Of a DNA stretch of 64,000 nt, positions 22,904-31,019 are shown in pieces. The position numbers and the translations under genes were made by a program. Each line of letters begins with the position of its first letter. Position 1 is the first letter of the stretch. Origin of the DNA: an uncultured SAR86 cluster bacterium (GTDB lineage: Bacteria > Pseudomonadota > Gammaproteobacteria > Magnimaribacterales > Magnimaribacteraceae); NCBI GenBank assembly GCA_937773605.1, contig CALJVP010000007.1:19193-83192 (forward strand), in the 5' to 3' direction. The notes beneath the pieces were generated by a model. The model was given only the letters and a program-made list of their open reading frames with translations. It made no database searches and was not told the DNA's origin.

Positions 22904-24154
22904 ATGGAATACCTACAACCGGTTATTGGCTTCTTTGTTCTTTTACTATTGGGAGCTATTTTCAGCACCAACATAAAAAAAATAAAAATTAGATATTTGA
23001 TCAATGCAATAGTCATTCAGTTTGCTTTGGCCTTTTTGCTATTAAAATGGACTGTAATTACTGATTTCTTTGAAATACTATCCAGAGGCGTGTTGGCGTT
23101 GACTTCAGCTACAGATAGTGGAGTGGCTTTTGTGTTTGGATATTTGGCTACAGGCGCACCTGGCGCGCCCTTTGAAGTAATTAACCCGGGTGGGACTTTT
23201 ATATTCGCTTTCGGCGGTCTGGTATTGGTTATTGTCGTCTCTGCTTTCTCAGCCTTACTTTGGCATTGGCGAGTAATCCCTTTCATAGTCAATGGATTAT
23301 CATATTTATTTAAAAAACCTTTAAACGTAGGAGGGCCTGTTGGCCTAAGCGCAACAGCTAATGTTTTCTTGGGTCAGGTCGAGGCACCTTTATTGGTGAG
23401 ACCGTATCTTGCTACCATGACTAAACATGAGTTGTTAATACTCATGACGGTTGGAATGTCTACGATAGCTGGTTCTATAATGGCTACGCTCAATTTAATG
23501 CTTTTTGATGTCTACGGTGCTTCTCTAATAGGTCATTTTTTGACTGCATCTATAATCTCTGTCCCGGCAGCCATAATGTATGCAAACATGATGATACCGA
23601 GTGAAGAAAAAACTGACTTTCCTTCCGACCATGACGAGAAAATGTACAGAAGTTCAATCGATGCCATAACGGAAGGAACTCGTTCCGGCTTAGATATATT
23701 TCTTAATATCATGGCCCTCTTGATAGTAGTGCTATCACTTGTTGCGTTGGTTAATATGTCCTTAGCTGAATTACCTCATTTTAACGGTCAAGCACTTTCT
23801 CTGGAAAGAATGGCAGGGTGGATCTTTGCACCTCTGGCATGGTGCATGGGAATTCCCTGGCATGAATCTCAATTGGCTGGAGAACTCTTGGGCATCAAAA
23901 CAATGACCAATGAATTTATAGCCTATATTCGTCTAGCGGAAATTGATGCTTCATTATTGTCTGAAAGAACTAGATTGATCATGCTATACGCATTGTGTGG
24001 GTTTGCTAACCTTAGCAGCGTTGGCATACTGATAAGCGGAATGGGTGCCATGGCTCCAGACAGAAAAGATGATCTAATAGCTGTTAGCGGCAGGGCGTTG
24101 GTAGCTGCTGTACTGGCTTCGTGCATGACGGGTTTTATAGTGGGAATACTATAA
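22904..24154 (+). CDS. concentrative nucleoside transporter (NupC/CNT family)
   Basis: GVAFVFGYLATG; GLSATANVFLGQVEAPLLVRPYL; CGFANLSSVGILISGMGAMAPDRK. Confidence 0.92.
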   Translation: MEYLQPVIGFFVLLLLGAIFSTNIKKIKIRYLINAIVIQFALAFLLLKWTVITDFFEILSRGVLALTSATDSGVAFVFGYLATGAPGAPFEVINPGGTFIFAFGGLVLVIVVSAFSALLWHWRVIPFIVNGLSYLFKKPLNVGGPVGLSATANVFLGQVEAPLLVRPYLATMTKHELLILMTVGMSTIAGSIMATLNLMLFDVYGASLIGHFLTASIISVPAAIMYANMMIPSEEKTDFPSDHDEKMYRSSIDAITEGTRSGLDIFLNIMALLIVVLSLVALVNMSLAELPHFNGQALSLERMAGWIFAPLAWCMGIPWHESQLAGELLGIKTMTNEFIAYIRLAEIDASLLSERTRLIMLYALCGFANLSSVGILISGMGAMAPDRKDDLIAVSGRALVAAVLASCMTGFIVGIL

Positions 24155-24156
24155 GA

Positions 24157-24735
24157 TTAATCTAATTCTTTTGAATTAAAATGCTTCCTGCAAAGAGGTA
24201 TGTAACTTTCGTTACCCCCAACTTCAATTTGACTGCCTTCGGAAACAATTGCCCCATTAGAATTTATTCTCACAACCATTGTTGCTTTGCCTCCACAATG
24301 ACAGACAGTTTTAATCTCTTTTATATTATCGGACCAAGCTAAGAGGTATTGACTGCCCTCAAAGAGTTCGCCTTTGAAGTCTGTTCGTATTCCAAAAGTC
24401 AGTACTGGTATGTTCAATTCATCCACTATTCTGCCAAGCTGAAAAACTTGATCTTTAGATAGAAATTGAGCTTCATCAATTAACACGCAGTTAGTATGAT
24501 TTTTTTTGGATTCTTCGAGCACCTCTTCAAATATATTTGTGTTCTCAAAGAAGTAGGTTGCAGGTGCTTTTATCCCAATTCTAGAAACTATTTCATTCTT
24601 ACCGTATCTTTCATCTTTGGAAGAAGTAAATAGAATTGTACTCATTCCTCTTTCTCTGTAGTTATGGTCTGCTTGCAAAAGTGCTGTAGATTTTCCAGCA
24701 TTCATTGATGAATAGTTAAAATAGAGCTTTGCCAT
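24157..24735 (-). CDS. tdk: thymidine kinase
   Basis: LYFNYSSMNAGKSTALLQADHNYRERG; VLIDEAQFLSKDQV; zinc-site cysteines CHCGG...CRKHF. Confidence 0.95.
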   Translation of the reverse strand: MAKLYFNYSSMNAGKSTALLQADHNYRERGMSTILFTSSKDERYGKNEIVSRIGIKAPATYFFENTNIFEEVLEESKKNHTNCVLIDEAQFLSKDQVFQLGRIVDELNIPVLTFGIRTDFKGELFEGSQYLLAWSDNIKEIKTVCHCGGKATMVVRINSNGAIVSEGSQIEVGGNESYIPLCRKHFNSKELD

Positions 24736-24762
24736 TAATTACAAGTTAGTCTTTTATGTGTT

Positions 24763-26169
24763 GTGATACTATACCAAATTCTTATGTCCAACATTACTGA
24801 TGAACCTAGTGAAATTGAAGAACTTGGTGAGATTCCTCATCCAGAGTCGCTTAGTGTTTGGGGTTTAGCTTGGCCTTCTATTCTTAATAATCTCCTTTTT
24901 GCATCTGTTGGACTTGTGGCTATTAAGGCTGTGGGTAGCCTTGGAGCTGAAGCAGTAGCAGCCGTTGGAACTGGACAACGAATTTTCTGGGTATTTCAAG
25001 CTTTACTGATGGCAATAATGGCTGGCACAACAGCATTGGTAGCCAGAGCGATAGGTGGCAATAATCCAGTTGAAGCAGCTCAAGTTACGAGGGCGTCATT
25101 AGGTTTGTGTCTGTTTATATCTGTCATAACAGCCCTTATTTTTTGGTTAGGTGCCGAACAAATGATTGGTATTTTTGGACTTGATGAGAACTCTCAAAAA
25201 CTTTCAATACAGTACACAATTATTCTAGTAACTTTTACACCAGTTTTTGCTATCTCCATGGTCCTCTCCACGGCCCAAAGGGCAGCCGGTGATACTAGAA
25301 CGCCTCTTTACATTGCTGTTTTTACAAATATTTTAAATATATTTTTACTTGTGGGTTTGGTTAACGGAAGGTTTGGTTTGCCAGACCTGGGAATAGTGGG
25401 TGCAGCCCTAGCGGCAGGAATATCATTTACTTTTAATTCTTTTGTTATTTTATTCTTATGGTTCACTAAGCGATTAGCAATTGAAATAGGAACTCCAGGT
25501 TCCATGACAAAAGAACGCATGAAACAGCTAGTTTCGATAAGTTATCCGGCTGGTATGGAGTCGTTTATTTTTCAGTTTGGTATGTTGGCTTTCTTTTGGA
25601 TAGTCGCTCTGTATGGCACGAATGCAGTGGCTGCCTATAATATTGGAACCAATGTACTTATGCTTTCCTTTACAGTAGGTATGGGTTTTGCAATTGCAGG
25701 ATCCACACTAACAGGACAATATTTAGGGGCTTCAGATCCTGATGGTGCATACGACAGCGCTTTCAAAGCCGCGAGTTACACCATGCTATCAATGGGTTCT
25801 CTAGGAATAATATTGGCTATCTTCTCAAGAGATTTGGCCACTTTCTTTATAGATGATCCTGATGTTGTAAGTAAAGCCGTGGTTTTTGTTTGGATTTTAG
25901 GCATCATGCAACCGTTCATGGCATTGCAGTTTTCTTTGGGAGGTGCCGTGAGAGGAGCAGGAGACACGAAATCTCCCCTTGTTATAACTTTAGTGGGCCT
26001 CGTTTTAATCCGTGTTCCTTTAGCTTTTATTGTTTATAAATTAGGTTTACCTGTGGAGTGGATTTTTGCTACTCTAATAGCTGATTATTTTATTCAAGGG
26101 GTGTTGTTGATTATCCGCTTTAAGTCTAGGCGCTGGATGAAAGTGCTAAAATTAAACAATACGAACTAA
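24763..26169 (+). CDS. MATE-family efflux transporter
   Basis: ILNNLLFASVGLVAIKAVGSLGAEAVAAVGTGQRIFWVFQALLMAIMAGTTALVARAIGG; true start may be internal MSNITDEP. Confidence 0.92.
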   Translation: MILYQILMSNITDEPSEIEELGEIPHPESLSVWGLAWPSILNNLLFASVGLVAIKAVGSLGAEAVAAVGTGQRIFWVFQALLMAIMAGTTALVARAIGGNNPVEAAQVTRASLGLCLFISVITALIFWLGAEQMIGIFGLDENSQKLSIQYTIILVTFTPVFAISMVLSTAQRAAGDTRTPLYIAVFTNILNIFLLVGLVNGRFGLPDLGIVGAALAAGISFTFNSFVILFLWFTKRLAIEIGTPGSMTKERMKQLVSISYPAGMESFIFQFGMLAFFWIVALYGTNAVAAYNIGTNVLMLSFTVGMGFAIAGSTLTGQYLGASDPDGAYDSAFKAASYTMLSMGSLGIILAIFSRDLATFFIDDPDVVSKAVVFVWILGIMQPFMALQFSLGGAVRGAGDTKSPLVITLVGLVLIRVPLAFIVYKLGLPVEWIFATLIADYFIQGVLLIIRFKSRRWMKVLKLNNTN

Positions 26170-26206
26170 CTGTTTTAGTCTTTAATTGATTTAGAATTCT
26201 AGGAGA

Positions 26207-26986
26207 ATGACTGTGAAAAAATACGACGACTTATCTGTAGTGCTTGAGGGGCACATCGCCACTATAACAATACAAAGGCCGCCAAATAATTTTTTTGATT
26301 ATTTATTGATTCAACAAATTGCTGATGTTTTAGAAGATTTAGATGAAGAGAGTGAATGCAGAGTTAATATCCTGGCTTCTGAAGGTAAAAATTTCTGCGC
26401 CGGTGCAAATTTCAGCCAAGATACAGAGATGATGAATAAATCCAACCCTTATTCTAAACTTTACAGAGAGGCCGTTAGATTGTTTAGAACAAGAAAACCA
26501 ATAATTGCTGCTGTACAAGGAGCTGCAGTGGGCGGAGGTCTGGGATTGGCATTAGCAGCTGATTTTAGGATAGCTTCCCCAGAATCTAAATTTAGTGCAA
26601 ATTTTGCTAAACTTGGTTTTCATCAAGGTTTTGGTAGCTCAGTAACCCTACCAAGAGTCGTAGGAACGCAAAATGCTGCAATGATGTTATACACCGCGAA
26701 AAGAGTTAAAGGAGAAGAGGCATTGAATTTAGGACTCGTAGATTCTCTTGTGCCAACTTCTGATATCTTGAATAAAGCAAATGAATTTGCCTCAGAAATA
26801 GCTTCTTCGGCTCCCATGGCTGTCGAATCCATAAGAGCTACTGTAAGAGGTAATTTAGCGGATCAAGTTGAAGAAGTTGTAGCTTGGGAACTATCAGAGC
26901 AAATCAGATTGCAATCATCTGATGATTTTAAAGAAGGCATAGCTGCGTCATTAGAACGCAGAGAAGCAAACTTTAATCGGTCATAA
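26207..26986 (+). CDS. enoyl-CoA hydratase/isomerase family protein
   Basis: EGKNFCAGANFS; AAVQGAAVGGGLGLALAADFRIASPESKFSANFAKLGFHQGFG. Confidence 0.9.
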   Translation: MTVKKYDDLSVVLEGHIATITIQRPPNNFFDYLLIQQIADVLEDLDEESECRVNILASEGKNFCAGANFSQDTEMMNKSNPYSKLYREAVRLFRTRKPIIAAVQGAAVGGGLGLALAADFRIASPESKFSANFAKLGFHQGFGSSVTLPRVVGTQNAAMMLYTAKRVKGEEALNLGLVDSLVPTSDILNKANEFASEIASSAPMAVESIRATVRGNLADQVEEVVAWELSEQIRLQSSDDFKEGIAASLERREANFNRS

Positions 26987-26991
26987 GAACA

Positions 26992-27186
26992 ATGACCAAA
27001 ATAAGCCTTCTTTTATCTATACTGCTTATTTGCTCCAATTGTGCTGTTGCAAGCTTAGCCACAGCAACTGTAAAGACGACAGCAGCAATAATAACGCTGC
27101 CTATAAAAGCTGTTGGTGCTGCTGTCGAAGCCATCACGCCTGATACTGAAGATGAAGAAAATGATGAGGTGGAAGACGAAGAATAA
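26992..27186 (+). CDS. small exported/lipoprotein-like protein with acidic tail
   Basis: MTKISLLLSILLICSNCAVASLATATVKTTAAIITLPIKAVGAAVEAITPDTEDEENDEVEDEE; possible lipobox cysteine; resembles NF038104-type small lipoproteins. Confidence 0.55.
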   Translation: MTKISLLLSILLICSNCAVASLATATVKTTAAIITLPIKAVGAAVEAITPDTEDEENDEVEDEE

Positions 27187-27248
27187 AGTTTTTTAAAGAT
27201 GAAAGCTTTATAGTTTATTTATAATTTATATTTGAAAGGAGAGAAACA

Positions 27249-27860
27249 ATGAAACTTTATAATTCTATTGGTCCCAATCCACACGTGGTGCGAATGTTCA
27301 TAGCCGAACTGGGTTTGGATATTGAAACGATTGAAATGGATTTAATGGCAGGCGAGAATCGTCAGGAGGAACATTTAAAAAGAAATCCTTCAGGGCAATC
27401 ACCTACATTGGAGCTTGAAGATGGATCTTTTCTATCTGAGATTACAGCTATATGTGAATATTTAGATGAGAAGCAAGGCAATACTGACCTGATGGGTAAG
27501 ACGCCAGAAGAAAGAGCCTTAACCAGAATGTGGACAAGAAGGGTTGATTTACAAATAATCGAACCATTAACAACCGGCTTTAGATACTCTGAAGGACTGG
27601 AGTTATTCAAAACACGCATGCAAACTATTCCGGAAGCTGCGGATGGATTGAAATCTATAGCTCAAGAAAAACTTGCTTGGCTTGATGCTGAGATGGAGGG
27701 TAAGGATTACATTTGCGGAGATAGATTTAGTTTGGCGGATGTAATGTTATTTTGTTTCATAACTTTTGGAGCAACGGTGGGGCAGAGCGTCAGTGAAGAA
27801 AATACTAATTTAACTTCTTGGTATGACAGAGTTAAGGAACGATCTAGTACTGCAGCCTAA
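27249..27860 (+). CDS. glutathione S-transferase family protein
   Basis: MKLYNSIGPNPHVVRMFIAELGLDIE; NPSGQSPTLELEDGSFLSEITAICEYLDE; GDRFSLADVM; SD aggagag upstream. Confidence 0.92.
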   Translation: MKLYNSIGPNPHVVRMFIAELGLDIETIEMDLMAGENRQEEHLKRNPSGQSPTLELEDGSFLSEITAICEYLDEKQGNTDLMGKTPEERALTRMWTRRVDLQIIEPLTTGFRYSEGLELFKTRMQTIPEAADGLKSIAQEKLAWLDAEMEGKDYICGDRFSLADVMLFCFITFGATVGQSVSEENTNLTSWYDRVKERSSTAA

Positions 27861-28356
27861 GAAAAACCACGGGAAGTATTTCACTTTACCCCTTATTGTT
27901 TTTCTTTCTATCAATTTCTCTCTTCAAGCATCAGAAGATACCATTGAAGGTTACTGGCTTTCTTCTAGTTCTATCATTGAAGTTAAGGTATGTGATGAGC
28001 TTATTTGTGCTGAAATAAGTCATGTATTTGTGCCAGAAGGAACAGATCCTTTAACTATCTTGGATGAAAAAAATTCCAATAATGATCTGCAAAACCGACC
28101 CTTAGTTGGTATTAATTTATTTGAAGGATTTAAAAAAGAACAAATCTTAAATAAAGTTTTAAAGGGAGGTAAGATTTACAACCCCAACGATGGAAATTCT
28201 TACAAAGCCAAGCTAACGCTGCTTAAAAATAATAATTTGCAAGTCCAAGGTTGTGTGCTTTTTGTCTGTGACGGAGAAGAGTGGCAACCCCTGATAGTAA
28301 CATTTAATCCAGACGGCTCTAGACAGGCAAAGCTAAAGAATAAACAAGAAAACTAA
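27823..28356 (+). CDS. DUF2147-like secreted protein
   Basis: Signal peptide; EGYWLSSSSIIEVKVC...GKIYNPNDGNSYKAKLTLLKNNNLQVQGCVLFVCDGEEW. Confidence 0.7.
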   Translation: MTELRNDLVLQPKKNHGKYFTLPLIVFLSINFSLQASEDTIEGYWLSSSSIIEVKVCDELICAEISHVFVPEGTDPLTILDEKNSNNDLQNRPLVGINLFEGFKKEQILNKVLKGGKIYNPNDGNSYKAKLTLLKNNNLQVQGCVLFVCDGEEWQPLIVTFNPDGSRQAKLKNKQEN

Positions 28357-28734
28357 ATGATAGATCATAAAATTAAAGCTTCCTGTCATTGTGGTGCTGT
28401 GGAGTTAGAATTATTCCTGCCAAATGGATTTGATCTGAGAAGATGCAACTGCAGTATTTGCATTAGGAAAGGTGCTATTGTTTCCTCGGTTCTATTTGAC
28501 GATCTTAAGATCTCGAAAGGTGCTGATCTGCTTAAGCTTTATCAATTTAATACAAAAACTGCTAAACATTATTTTTGCTCAATTTGCGGAATTTATACTC
28601 ACCATCAAAGGAGATCTAATCCTAACGAGTACAGTTTTAACACCGGGTGCATAGAAGGATTTAAAGCAGAAGATTATGCTGATCCTTATTTAATAGATGG
28701 AATTAACCATATAAAAGACAGAAAAGAGCATTAA
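28357..28734 (+). CDS. GFA (CENP-V/GFA domain) family protein
   Basis: ASCHCGAVELELFLPN...RRCNCSICIRKGA...YFCSICGIYTHHQRRSNPNEYSFNTGCI. Confidence 0.92.
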   Translation: MIDHKIKASCHCGAVELELFLPNGFDLRRCNCSICIRKGAIVSSVLFDDLKISKGADLLKLYQFNTKTAKHYFCSICGIYTHHQRRSNPNEYSFNTGCIEGFKAEDYADPYLIDGINHIKDRKEH

Positions 28735-28804
28735 TCATTGTTTGTTTCTATTTGTTATACCGAATAGTACAATGCGCTTGCTTTATCAGAGCTACTAAAT
28801 CAAA

Positions 28805-28896
28805 GGATAGTTGGCAGAGTCTGGTTGAATGCACTGGTCTTGAAAACCAGCAGGGAGTTAAATCCCTCATAGGTTCGAATCCTATACTATCCGCCA
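28805..28896 (+). tRNA. tRNA-Ser (anticodon TGA), CCA encoded
   Basis: GGATAGT/ACTATCC acceptor stem, anticodon arm ACTGGTCTTGAAAACCAGC (loop cttgaaa), long variable arm, GGTTCGAATCC T-arm, GCCA 3' end. Confidence 0.95.
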
Positions 28897-28911
28897 TTTT
28901 CAGCCTATTAA

Positions 28912-28937
28912 GGGGTCTCAATGAGATCCCTTTTTTT
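28912..28937 (+). terminator. intrinsic terminator after tRNA-Ser
   Basis: GGGGTCTC-AAT-GAGATCCC followed by TTTTTTT. Confidence 0.85.
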
Positions 28938-28970
28938 ATGTTTGTGTGTCGGTTTGGCGTGCTTTTATCC

Positions 28971-28993
28971 AAAGTGCTATAGTAAATTCATGA
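28971..28993 (+). promoter_or_regulatory. extended -10-like motif adjoining an ATG (copy 1): AAAGTGCTATAGTAAATTCATGA
   Basis: TGCTATAGT resembles the extended -10 consensus TGnTATAAT; near-identical block at 29597..29619. Confidence 0.5.
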
Positions 28994-29205
28994 CTAAATG
29001 GGCTTACGATGCTTTTCAAACCACTCCTGGCCAACTGAAGCAGGATTTAAATATCCATGGAGCGGGAGGTTGGAGCTTGTCAATACCCATCACTCTTTAG
29101 TTAAAGTTCCACGAGTTATACAAAAAGCCACTAGATGAATATGAGGCTTGCAGTACGAAGTTAAATCTCACGAACACCTTTTACAAAGATGAGAGAGATG
29201 TCTGA
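28990..29205 (+). pseudogene. DUF4177-like small protein remnant with in-frame TAG
   Basis: Frame reads MTKWAYDAFQTTPGQLKQDLNIHGAGGWSLSIPITL*LKFHELYKKPLDEYEACSTKLNLTNTFYKDERDV*; kWeYd.f, dLN.hGa.GW and YkkPLdE match the DUF4177 layout. Confidence 0.5.
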
Positions 29206-29238
29206 AAAAGATGGATCCAAATCTAGAGAGTCAATTAG

Positions 29239-29418
29239 ATGAACTTGAAAGACGGGAGACAGCTACAGACGGACGTTTTACTACAGACGGTCAAACAGAT
29301 ATGGAACTTCAAAGACACAACCAGATGGATTGCAAGAAGTTACTACGAGGACGGCTTAATCCTGAAGAAAGATCACATAGCCTTTATATATATCCGTTGG
29401 TTCTTAAAAGATAAGTAG
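29239..29418 (+). CDS. short ORF (59 aa), unknown; possibly a decayed gene fragment
   Basis: MNLKDGRQLQTDVLLQTVKQIWNFKDTTRWIARSYYEDGLILKKDHIAFIYIRWFLKDK*; protein-like composition, more convincing than the listed overlapping ORF 29211..29414. Confidence 0.3.
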   Translation: MNLKDGRQLQTDVLLQTVKQIWNFKDTTRWIARSYYEDGLILKKDHIAFIYIRWFLKDK

Positions 29419-29537
29419 GAACTAAAGATATTAGAAAAAGCAATGACCATAAACTTGTTTATGTGTGTTCAAAATATAGGCAATCATTCAGATTCTCCGT
29501 GTTAAAAAATTAGCTTAGCACAGTTCTAACTCCGACT

Positions 29538-29595
29538 AGGTATCAGATTCCTCTGTCTTAAGATCCCAATAGCAATTCCAATCTCTATGTCCTGG
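29538..29595. repeat. 58-bp imperfect direct repeat, copy 1
   Basis: aggtatcagattcctctgtcttaagatcccaatagcaattccaatctctatgtcctgg; 53/58 identical to copy 2. Confidence 0.9.
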
Positions 29596-29596
29596 T

Positions 29597-29619
29597 AAAG
29601 TGCTATAGTAGATCCATGA
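29597..29619 (+). promoter_or_regulatory. extended -10-like motif adjoining an ATG (copy 2): AAAGTGCTATAGTAGATCCATGA
   Basis: 21/23 identical to 28971..28993; followed by MKKLTLLID* (signal-peptide-like start that stops immediately). Confidence 0.5.
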
Positions 29620-29750
29620 AAAAACTAACACTACTAATAGACTAATGTGGTACCCCGGTCCCTTTTCCACTCCACCTTGGAAGTCGCTCCTTGCAGTTCT
29701 TATCCTTAGCATCATCGTTGAATTCTTTTTTCCCTGATCTAACTCCTTGC

Positions 29751-29808
29751 AGGTATCAAGTTCCTCTGTCTGAGGATCCCAATAGCTATTCCAATCTCTA
29801 TGTCCTGG
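29751..29808. repeat. 58-bp imperfect direct repeat, copy 2
   Basis: aggtatcaagttcctctgtctgaggatcccaatagctattccaatctctatgtcctgg; offset 213 nt from copy 1. Confidence 0.9.
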
Positions 29809-29891
29809 CAATTCATCAACTTCATAAGCTCATGCTCTTTTGGATTGGCTTGCATGTTTGATATAGTTAAGTCATAAAAATGGAGAGAACC

Positions 29892-30329
29892 ATGAAAATA
29901 TTGAAATATTTATTTATATGTTTAATAACCACAACTGCGTTTTCTGTTGCATCTGGGCATCATGAAAACCCACATAATTTTTCTGACTGTAAAGGGTCTG
30001 TTGGTAATTTGTATGTATCCGAGATTCTGGATAAAGGAACAGTGGGTGGTTTTAAGAAAGCCGTGGATTTGCATCAGAAGTTTTATACCGACAGAGGATA
30101 TGACGTAAAAGTAAATGCAAATATTGAATACAACAGGGATGGAGACGGAACTACAGAAGAGCCATCTCGATTAACAACAGTTGTCATGTTCCCTAGCTTA
30201 GAAGTTCAGAATCAATGGATGAATCGTGAGTTTACTGATCAAGACCAAGAGGACTTTGACTCTTTTTTAGAAATCTATAATAAAAATACAAAGGTTGTTG
30301 TTAGAAAATCAAATTGCTATCTGAATTGA
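29892..30329 (+). CDS. hypothetical secreted protein (about 145 aa)
   Basis: Signal peptide MKILKYLFICLITTTAFSVASG; two cysteines; listed ORF starts at 29880 but MKILKYL is the likelier start. Confidence 0.6.
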   Translation: MKILKYLFICLITTTAFSVASGHHENPHNFSDCKGSVGNLYVSEILDKGTVGGFKKAVDLHQKFYTDRGYDVKVNANIEYNRDGDGTTEEPSRLTTVVMFPSLEVQNQWMNREFTDQDQEDFDSFLEIYNKNTKVVVRKSNCYLN

Positions 30330-30359
30330 ATCTGTAATATTTAAATCAAGGCTTAAATA

Positions 30360-30491
30360 ATGAAAGAAGATTACTGGAAGGAATCAAAGCAAACAAAAAT
30401 TATCTATCAGAGAGACGGTAAACATTATGTCTTTGATGGCACTGAAGAAAAAGAAATTGTATTGAGAATGTCTCAGAAGAAGAATGAGTGA
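30360..30491 (+). CDS. small hypothetical protein (43 aa), not in supplied ORF track
   Basis: MKEDYWKESKQTKIIYQRDGKHYVFDGTEEKEIVLRMSQKKNE*; overlaps next start by 8 nt (translational coupling layout). Confidence 0.45.
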   Translation: MKEDYWKESKQTKIIYQRDGKHYVFDGTEEKEIVLRMSQKKNE

Positions 30492-30972
30492 TGATAGTTT
30501 GCTATTTGATCGTCTTGCGATAGAAGATGTTTTTGCAAGGTACGCACACGCTGCCGATGAATACGATGCATCAGAATGGCTTAATTGTTACAGCGAAGAT
30601 GGTATCTTTGAAGTTGATACTGAAGGAAATCGAATACAGTTTTTAGGCAAGCCTGCATTGAAGAAATTTATCGATGCACACATTCGCCTTTTACCCGGAA
30701 CTCGTCACGTCCAAACGAATCATCTTTTTAGTATAAAAGGAGATAGTGCAGCACATCTTTGTACATTATCAGGTATGTTAACTAGACCAGAAAAAGTCTA
30801 TACATTCATTTCAGGAACTTACGAGAGTGATTTAGAAAAGATCGAAGGAGAATGGAAAATAAAACACAGAACTGTTCACGTAGATAACGGTGCTAATTTT
30901 ATTGAAGGAGAACTAGCTTTGCATATTAAGCCCTTTATGGAATGGATGGCCAAAAATGGGACGAATGTATAA
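30484..30972 (+). CDS. SnoaL/NTF2-like family protein
   Basis: AIEDVFARYAHAADEYDASEWLNCYSEDGIFEVD; GTRHVQTNHLFSIKGD; EGEWKIKHRTVHVD. Confidence 0.85.
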   Translation: MSDDSLLFDRLAIEDVFARYAHAADEYDASEWLNCYSEDGIFEVDTEGNRIQFLGKPALKKFIDAHIRLLPGTRHVQTNHLFSIKGDSAAHLCTLSGMLTRPEKVYTFISGTYESDLEKIEGEWKIKHRTVHVDNGANFIEGELALHIKPFMEWMAKNGTNV

Positions 30973-31019
30973 ATGAGAAGTAACGAATCCAAAGTTAATT
31001 TTAAGGACTAATAAATATT

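Noticed and set aside
28748-28982. Listed ORFs 28748..28972 (-) and 28752..28982 (+)
   Set aside because: They span the tRNA-Ser gene and its terminator; translations are read-through of a tRNA.
29211-29414. Listed ORF MDPNLESQLDELERRETATDGRF...
   Set aside because: Low-complexity hydrophilic translation; the overlapping frame 29239..29418 looks more protein-like and the region appears decayed.
29536-29811. Minus-strand ORF with internal repeat PGHRDWNxYWDxxTEExDT
   Set aside because: Spans both copies of the direct repeat; the five repeat differences fall at codon positions 1/2 and are mostly nonconservative (S/C, P/L, Q/K, L/S), so no sign of coding constraint on this strand.
28805-29900. 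tRNA-Ser as an integration site for a mobile island
   Set aside because: I found no second copy of the tRNA 3' end downstream and no integrase or transposase fragment that I can recognise; left as a hypothesis only.
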